Below the pieces are notes generated by a model, which searched no databases, was not told the origin of the DNA, and saw only the letters and a program-made list of their open reading frames with translations. A DNA stretch of 64,000 nt from Chitinophaga sp. E66 (GTDB lineage: Bacteria > Bacteroidota > Bacteroidia > Chitinophagales > Chitinophagaceae), in NCBI GenBank assembly GCA_019285755.1, contig CP079103.1, positions 930,001 to 994,000 of the forward strand. Direction: 5' to 3'. Positions 58,171 through 64,000 of the stretch are shown piece after piece. The translations under genes were made by a program, and so were the position numbers. How positions within the stretch are numbered: position 1 is the stretch's first letter; each line of letters opens with the position of its first letter.

Positions 58171-59830
58171 ATGAAAAGAACACTCATCATATCTACCGCC
58201 ATGCTGGCCCTCGCATTCGGCACAGCATGCAAAAAGGATCTGCTGGACAGGCTTCCGCAGGTTCGCCTCAGCGACGCCACTTATTTCAAGAATGAAAATG
58301 ACCTGAAGATATACGCCAACCGGTTCTATGACCTCGTTCCATACCAGGGGCACACCGGAGATGAAGGATCGGATAACTTCGTTCCCCGCAACCGCAATGC
58401 CTTCCTCGCCGGCCAATACACCGTTCCCAATACTGACGGCGGCTGGACGTGGAACAACGAGCGCGAGGCAAATTACTTCCTTGCCCGGTACGAACGGGCG
58501 GAGGCTTCCGCCGAAGTAAAAGCGAAGTATGCAGGAGAAGTCCGCTTCTTCCGCGCATTTCTCTGGTGGCGTAAAGTAGTGCAGTTCGGTGATGTAACCT
58601 GGTTCGGGAAAGACCTGACCGAAAACTCTCCCGAGCTCTTCGCCCCGGACGCCCCGCGCGACCGTGATGGATACCGTGCTGAAAGACCTGAACTATGCAG
58701 TTGCCAATCTGCCCGTGCCTGCCAGCGCCGAGCAGGACCGTATCAACAAGGATATCGCCAATGCTATGAAAGCCCGTATCTGCCTCTGGGAAGGCACATA
58801 CCGGAAATACCGCGGCCAGGCGGGCGCCGATGCCTGGCTCCGCGAAGCCGTTACCGCAGCCGAGGCAGTCATCAATAGCGGCAACTACGCGATTTACACG
58901 ACCGGGACGCCCGCAAAGATTACGTAAACCTGTTCATCCAGGAAGAGCTGCGCGGCAATAAGGAAGCGATATGGGCAGGAGATTCGTGAAGGACCAGTCG
59001 ATGCATAACACGACCCGTCAGATCAGTGACCGTTGGCCCAGCTTCAGCAAAGACTTCGTGGAATCCATCCTTTGCGACGACGGGCTGCCCATTAGCCTGA
59101 GCACCCGGTACCAGGGAGACGATACCCCCGAGAAAGAGCGCACCAACCGCGACCCGCGATACACCCAACTGATCGTAACGCGCGATTACGTTGTGACGCA
59201 GAACGCAGACGGTTCGGCTGACAAGGTTACCCTACCCCGCATCCCCGCCGTAACTACCGGCTACGCCAGCGCTAAATACAAAAGCCCGGACCCCATCCAG
59301 TGGGTCGCCAATCAATCCACCCTCGATCTCTTCATCATCCGTTATGCCGAAACGCTGCTGATCTATGCAGAAGCCAAAGCAGAACTGGGAGAGGCGAGCC
59401 AGGCGATCATCGATCAAACCATTAATAAGATCCGCGACCGCGTGGGCATGCCGCACATGATCATCGCTTCGCTGCAGAAAGATCCGGGCTCCAACTTCCC
59501 CGGCCTCGGCGTACTCCTCGATGAGATCCGCCGCGAACGCCGTATCGAGCTCGCGCAGGAGAACCTTCGTTTCGATGATATCATCCGCTGGAAAGCGGGC
59601 TCGCTCATCAACAATGCGAAAACGATCGTGGGTATGAAACTGACGCCGGCCCTCCGCGCTCAATACCCCGCTTCGCAGGTAGACGGTATCCGGTGGATGC
59701 GGATAACCATATCCGGGTGTATACGGACATCACCAACCGCACCTGGAACGACAAACTGTATCTCTTCCCGCTGCCCCTGCAGGAAATGAACCTGAACCCG
59801 CAGCTGAAGCCGCAGAACCCGGGATGGTAA
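58171..59830 (+). CDS. SusD/RagB-family nutrient-binding lipoprotein (frameshifted)
   Basis: About 553 residues. The lipoprotein signal MKRTLIISTAMLALAFGTAC is followed by the SusD N-terminal domain (KKDLLDRLPQVRLSDATYFK, YAGEVRFFRAFLWWRKVVQF) and TPR-like helices (INKDIANAMKARICLWEGTY, LREAVTAAEAVINSGNYAIY). The C-terminal part has STLDLFIIRYAETLLIYAEA, NKIRDRVGMPHM, LLDEIRRERRIELAQENLRF and the typical ending YLFPLPLQEMNLNPQLKPQN. It caps SusC on the cell surface. Breaks lie near 58662, 58905, 58985 and 59695. The stop is TAA at 59828-59830. Confidence 0.94.
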
Positions 59831-59864
59831 AAATCTTTGGTAAAGGAAAGTATATAAAACGACG

Positions 59865-59885
59865 AAGGGGCTCCGGCCCCTTTTT
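59865..59885 (+). terminator. Terminator of the sus locus
   Basis: A short GC stem GGGGC / GCCCC with a TCCG loop and T5, preceded by AA pairs, 35 bp after the SusD stop and just before the convergent gene end. Confidence 0.75.
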
Positions 59886-59891
59886 CATGCC

Positions 59892-61441
59892 CTAGATCCT
59901 CGGCACCTTGTTCCTGAACTTCTGCTGTATGACCTCCTGCACAGGGATGCCCTCGATCTTGCTCTCCAGCCAGCTGACGATATCCGGTACAGGTAGCTGC
60001 GGCGCTCGTAAGGATTTTTGGCAATGATCTCCAGCTTGCCTTTCAGTTCCCGGAAGGCCGTGCGCAGCGCGCGCGGGTTCGCGTACATATTCTTCCGGAG
60101 GAACTTCAGTATCTCTTCCATCACGAGGCTAAGGTCTTTGTTCTTGGCGATGAAGTGGTACACCGATTTGATGAGATACTCCACCAGGCTGTAATTCTCC
60201 AGCTCATAATGCGCAATCAGGTGCAGGATCCGCGCAAAGCACTGGATATCCGCCCGCAGGTTGCCGATCTTCAGCTGGATGATCTTATTGAGATAGATGA
60301 TGGCATTGTCGTTGTCACCGCTGCCGAAATACAGGCAAGCGATCTTGTAGTAGAACACCAGCACGCGGTGCTGGTCTACCGTCAACTGGTGCTCGCTGAT
60401 CTTTTCCTCCACTTCGGCTACCAGTTTGAGGCCTTCCGAGAACGTGCCGTCCAGGAAGTGGCGGTTGATCTTGCCGGTATACAGGTACACGAATGCGTTG
60501 GTGCGCGTGTTTTCGTTGAGGCTTTCTTCTTTTTCGGTGATGAAATCCTCCATGACCTGGAGCACTTCCGTGAACTTGTCGTGGTTCATGGTATGGAAGT
60601 GAGCCGTCAGCAGGTTATGCATCGCCTTGATGTAGAGATCCACATCCGTTTCCTTCAGGTTGGGATATTCGCTGAACAGGTCTACCCACTTCTGCGTGTA
60701 GCGGTAGTACATGACGAAATCCTGCAGGATATAGTAATACCAGCAATAGGCCTGGTAAAGGTAGATGCGTTCATAAAAACTCATCTGCTGGTGCTGGACG
60801 GCCGGCAGGTTGGTCTCGAAGAAGGACTTAAGCATGAGGGTGTCTTTCTCATCCCGGGCGTGGCCCAGTTTCAGGTAGAGGCCGTACATGCGGAGGGCCA
60901 GGGTAGAAAGGCGGGAAACGTTATTGAGCTGCTCGTTGATGATGCGGCTCTCGTCGCTCAGTTCCTCCGCGCGGTTGTCCAGGCTGCGGGTGATGTGCCT
61001 GGTCTCGATGAGTTTTCAAACTCCACGATCTCGAAATACAGCATTACTTCCTCCTGCTCCCGGGCGGATACCTTCGCTTTAGCGAGGATCTTCAGGCTCT
61101 GATGATAAAGCCCTTTATTGTAAAGCACCCGGGCATAATCCAGCTGTTCCCGCAGCTCGATGAGGGCGTCTTTCGTTTTGTACAGGAGGCGGAGGGTGGT
61201 GAGGAGATGTTTGTACAGGTGGGCCTTGATATTGCTCAACTGCTGTTTTTGATATCCGGCACACGTCGGAGGATCTGCTCCTCGTCGTATTCCTTCATTT
61301 TATCGAGCGCGTTGAACAACTGTATGAAAAGTACGTCCTCTTTTGTGTTGTCCCGGTTAAAAGCCAGCTGGAAGTTCCTTTTTCTGCTTTTGTGAGCGTT
61401 TTTATCAGTATGAATAAGGCATCGTTCTGCGTGTTGGACAT
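59892..61441 (-). CDS. Conserved helical protein of unknown function (frameshifted)
   Basis: About 516 residues, all alpha, TPR-like. One A added in the A5 run near 61380 restores the natural N-terminus MSNTQNDALFILIKTLTKAE, KRNFQLAFNRDNTKEDVLFI, with the ATG at 61439-61441; the frame opening at 61475 is a wrong-frame leader. Other blocks are QLFNALDKMKEYDEEQILRR, NIKAHLYKHLLTTLRLLYKT, RVLYNKGLYHQSLKILAKAK and DNDNAIIYLNKIIQLKIGNL. I recall this as a widespread Bacteroidota hypothetical; it may be a cytoplasmic scaffold. Breaks also lie near 61013, 61238 and 59985. The stop is TAG at 59892-59894. Confidence 0.8.
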
Positions 61442-61686
61442 CGTTGTTATCGGATTGTAAGAAGTTGTATTTCAATAATTTAATGGCCTCAGGCGACAGT
61501 TGCGAATCGTAATATTGACAAATTTAACGAACTGAGGTTAGAAAGTGTCAATTAGATTTGAAGAAGTAAAGAGACAGGAAAAGCAAATATACGGGTTTGG
61601 AGATAAATGCAGCTTGATGATGAATATTTAACATATTTGCATCGGATTGCATGTGTCAGTGCCCGGTTTTATAAAGTCAAATTCGC

Positions 61687-63081
61687 ATGGGGAAAACATT
61701 ATTCGATAAGATTTGGGACAGCCACATCGTGGCCAGCCGGCCGGGCCACCCGGACGCCGTGTATATCAACACGCATTTCATTCACGAAGTAACGAGCCCG
61801 CAGGCGTTCGACGGGCTGCGGAAGCGGGGATCCCTGTTTTCCGGCCGGCAAAGACACGCGCTACGGCAGACCATAACGTACCCCCCCTGGACCAGCACCT
61901 GCCTATCAAGGAAGCACTGAGCCGCAAGCAGGTGGAGATGCTGACACAGAATACCGCCGAGTTCGGCGTGGAGCTCTACGGACTGGGGCACCCTTACCAG
62001 GGGATCGTGCACGTAATAGGTCCGGAGCTGGGTATTACCCTCCCGGGCATGACCATCGTGTGCGGCGACTCGCACACCTCTACCCACGGAGCCTTCGGCG
62101 CCGTGGCCTTCGGGATCGGGACGTCCGAAGTGGAGCAGGTACTCGCTACCCAGTGCATCCTGCAGTACAAGCCCAGGCGGATGCGCATCACCGTAAACGG
62201 TCAACTGAAGAAAGGCGTGGTGTCTAAAGACATCATTCTCTATATTATTTCTCAGATCACCGCGGCAGGCGGCACGGGCTATTTCGTGGAGTACGCCGGC
62301 GAGGCCATCCGCAGCCTCAGCATGGAGGCGCGCATGACGATCTGCAATATGTCCATCGAAATGGGGGCGCGCGGCGGCCTCATCGCGCCGGACGATATCA
62401 CTTTCGATTACATCAAAGGCCGTGAATTCGCTCCTAAGGGCGAAGACTGGGAACAATCCCTCGCTTACTGGAAAACCCTCCAGACCGACAGCGATGCCGT
62501 ATTCGACGCCGAGCTGACCTTCGACGCGGCCGACATAGCGCCGCAGATCACCTACGGCACCAATCCCGGCATGGGCATGGGCGTAACCGGCAACATCCCC
62601 GCATTGGCAGACATAGAGGAGAAGGAACAACTTTCGTTCTCCAAATCCCTCCAGTACATGGATCTTCAGCCCGGAAGCCAGCTTCTCGGCAAAAGGTGGA
62701 CTACGTATTCATCGGCAGCTGCACCAACTCCCGCATCGAAGACCTCCGCATGGTGGCCGAATTCGTGAAAGGGAAGAAGAAGGCGGACGACGTGACCGTC
62801 TGGATCGTGCCCGGCTCCAAACAAGTGGAAGCCCAGGCCATCGAGGAAGGAATAGACAAAATATTCGAAGCGGCCGGCTTCCAGCTGCGCCAGCCCGGAT
62901 GCTCCGCATGCCTGGCCATGAACGAAGACAAGATTCCCGCAGGTAAATATTGCATCGCCACTTCCAACCGCAACTTCGAAGGCAGGCAGGGCCCTAATGC
63001 CCGGACCTTCTGGCCAGCCCGCTGACCGCCGCCGCAGCGGCCATCACCGGCAAAGTGGCAGACGTGAGAGCAATGATTTAA
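61687..63081 (+). CDS. leuC: 3-isopropylmalate dehydratase large subunit (frameshifted)
   Basis: About 466 residues. With LeuD it isomerises 2- to 3-isopropylmalate in leucine synthesis. Conserved blocks are [32 protein letters not shown] (with Asp/His), [24 protein letters not shown]-like [17 protein letters not shown], the [4Fe-4S] ligands in [14 protein letters not shown] and [14 protein letters not shown], and [11 protein letters not shown]. Breaks lie near 61830, 62690 and 63005 (restores [20 protein letters not shown]). The stop is TAA at 63079-63081. Its first-gene position and the 245-bp upstream gap imply a promoter that I cannot pin down. Confidence 0.95.
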
Positions 63082-63104
63082 TTCCCTGAAACTGAACCAT
63101 CAAC

Positions 63105-63704
63105 ATGGACAAGAAATTCGCAAACCTGGTATCCTCCGTGGTACCCTTACCCATAGAAAACATCGATACGGACCAGATCATACCTGCCCGTTTCCTCAAA
63201 GCGACCACCCGCGACGGCTTCGGTGAAAACCTTTTCCGCGACTGGCGCTTCGATGAGAATAACCAGCCTAAAGCAGACTTCGTGCTCAATAACCCCACCT
63301 TCAAAGGGAAGGTGCTGGTGGCTGGAAAGAACTTCGGCTGCGGCTCCTCCCGCGAGCACGCCGCCTGGGCCCTGGGCGATTACGGCTTCAAAGTGGTCGT
63401 GAGCAGCTTCTTCGCAGACATCTTCAAAAACAACGCGCTTAACAACTTCATCCTGCCCGTACAGGTGAGTGAGGAATTCCTGCAAAAGATCTTCCGCGCC
63501 GTGGAGAAAGTACCCTCCGCCGCCATAGAAGTGAACCTGGAAGAACAGTTCATCGAGATAAAGGCAACAGGGGAGAAAGAGCATTTTGACATCAATCCTT
63601 ATAAGAAAACGTGCCTGCTCAACGGCTACGACGACATCGATTACCTCATCAGTCTCCGTAACGAGATCGAATCATACGAAACTACAAGACCTTTTAATTT
63701 CTAA
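63105..63704 (+). CDS. leuD: 3-isopropylmalate dehydratase small subunit
   Basis: An intact 199-residue swivel-domain subunit. Diagnostic segments are [20 protein letters not shown], the substrate loop [20 protein letters not shown] and [13 protein letters not shown]. It starts 23 bp after leuC and partners with it. It is the one leucine gene here without a frameshift. Confidence 0.96.
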   Translation: MDKKFANLVSSVVPLPIENIDTDQIIPARFLKATTRDGFGENLFRDWRFDENNQPKADFVLNNPTFKGKVLVAGKNFGCGSSREHAAWALGDYGFKVVVSSFFADIFKNNALNNFILPVQVSEEFLQKIFRAVEKVPSAAIEVNLEEQFIEIKATGEKEHFDINPYKKTCLLNGYDDIDYLISLRNEIESYETTRPFNF

Positions 63705-63712
63705 ATCAATCT

Positions 63713-64000
63713 ATGGGAATCTCAAAGAAAATATTGGTAATACCCGGAGACGGGATCGGACAGGAAGTAACCGCATGGGGAAGAAAGTGCTGGAGTTGAT
63801 CGCGGCGAATTACAAACACGAGTTTACATTTGACGAAGGCATCATGGGCCACGTAGCCATCGAGGCTACCGGCGATCCGCTGCCCGCCGAAACGCTTGAC
63901 AAGGCGCGCGCATCAGACGCGATCCTTTTCGGCGCTATCGGTCATGCCAAATACGACAACGACCCTTCTGCCAAAGTGCGCCCGGAACAAGGCCTGCTGA
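63713..64000 (+). CDS. leuB: 3-isopropylmalate dehydrogenase (3' partial, frameshifted)
   Basis: Only the first about 96 residues are in the window. MGISKKILVIPGDGIGQEVT is the nucleotide-binding start. One base lost near 63774 must be restored to read MGKKVLELIAANYKHEFTFD, followed by GDPLPAETLDKARASDAILF and GAIGHAKYDNDPSAKVRPEQ, where the RPEQGLL block begins the substrate site. It catalyses NAD-dependent oxidation and decarboxylation of 3-isopropylmalate. It starts 8 bp after leuD, so it is co-transcribed with leuCD. Confidence 0.93.

Noticed and set aside
61442..61475. Longer N-terminus of the conserved helical protein
   Set aside because: It is in another frame from the family-like start; one A restores MSNTQNDALFILIKTLTKAE at 61441.

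Overview
The window looks like a chromosomal piece of a GC-rich member of the Bacteroidota, most likely family Chitinophagaceae (Chitinophaga or a close relative). The evidence is an ECF sigma / FecR / SusC-with-STN / SusD locus, several TAnnTTTG (-7) promoter boxes, TonB C-terminal domains attached to a BlaR1-type peptidase, a eukaryote-like class Ia ribonucleotide reductase, and families typical of the phylum (DUF2851, DUF2520, a UbiA next to KdsC and Maf). The genus is inference.

The most pervasive property is technical. More than half of the protein genes are cut by single-base frameshifts. In almost every case I checked, one extra base in a homopolymer (usually C3-5, G2-4, A4-6 or T4-5) restores a full-length, family-like protein. 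I read these as sequencing or consensus contractions, so broken genes are annotated end to end as CDS with the break positions given. Several start and stop codons below differ from naive reading frames for this reason (prmA, the beta-barrel protein before lipA, the protein at 59892-61441, rpsO, the UbiA/Maf boundary).

Layout. 1-6.9 kb: ABC-F ATPase (5' partial), response regulator, membrane coiled-coil protein, PolB-like exonuclease, holA, ribF, purM. 6.9-10.9 kb: two TonB-domain proteins and a blaI-blaR1 pair, followed by a repeat-filled intergenic region. 10.9-17.7 kb: ftsE, rpsO, pnp, a secreted protein, prmA, plsY, an M48 lipoprotein peptidase. 17.7-24.1 kb: SirB1-like protein, topA, then DUF2520 - kdsC - ubiA-like - maf. 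24.2-27.6 kb: a family of small lipoproteins. 27.7-30.4 kb: hom and a cystathionine-synthase-type gene behind a SAM-I riboswitch. 30.5-41.5 kb: DUF2851, OsmC, an outer-membrane protein, lipA, an FG-GAP repeat lipoprotein, a phosphodiester glycosidase, SdpI-like, AsmA-like, trmH-tlpA. 41.5-46.7 kb: an accessory stretch with AT-rich orphan genes, an unknown 376-residue protein, short tandem-repeat arrays and an S74-type tail-fibre-like secreted protein. 46.9-50.7 kb: nrdB-nrdA behind a cobalamin riboswitch. 50.9-59.9 kb: a Sel1-repeat protein and the sigma/FecR/SusC/SusD nutrient-uptake locus. 59.9-64 kb: a conserved protein of unknown function and leuC-leuD-leuB (3' partial).

The strongest regulatory stories are two riboswitches with promoters in place: SAM control of homoserine/cystathionine metabolism, and B12 control of the B12-independent ribonucleotide reductase. 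The least explained sequence is a family of 11-bp tandem repeats (consensus TTCGTCTGCCC) found in two unrelated intergenic regions 34 kb apart. I found no tRNA, rRNA, CRISPR array, insertion sequence or prophage.
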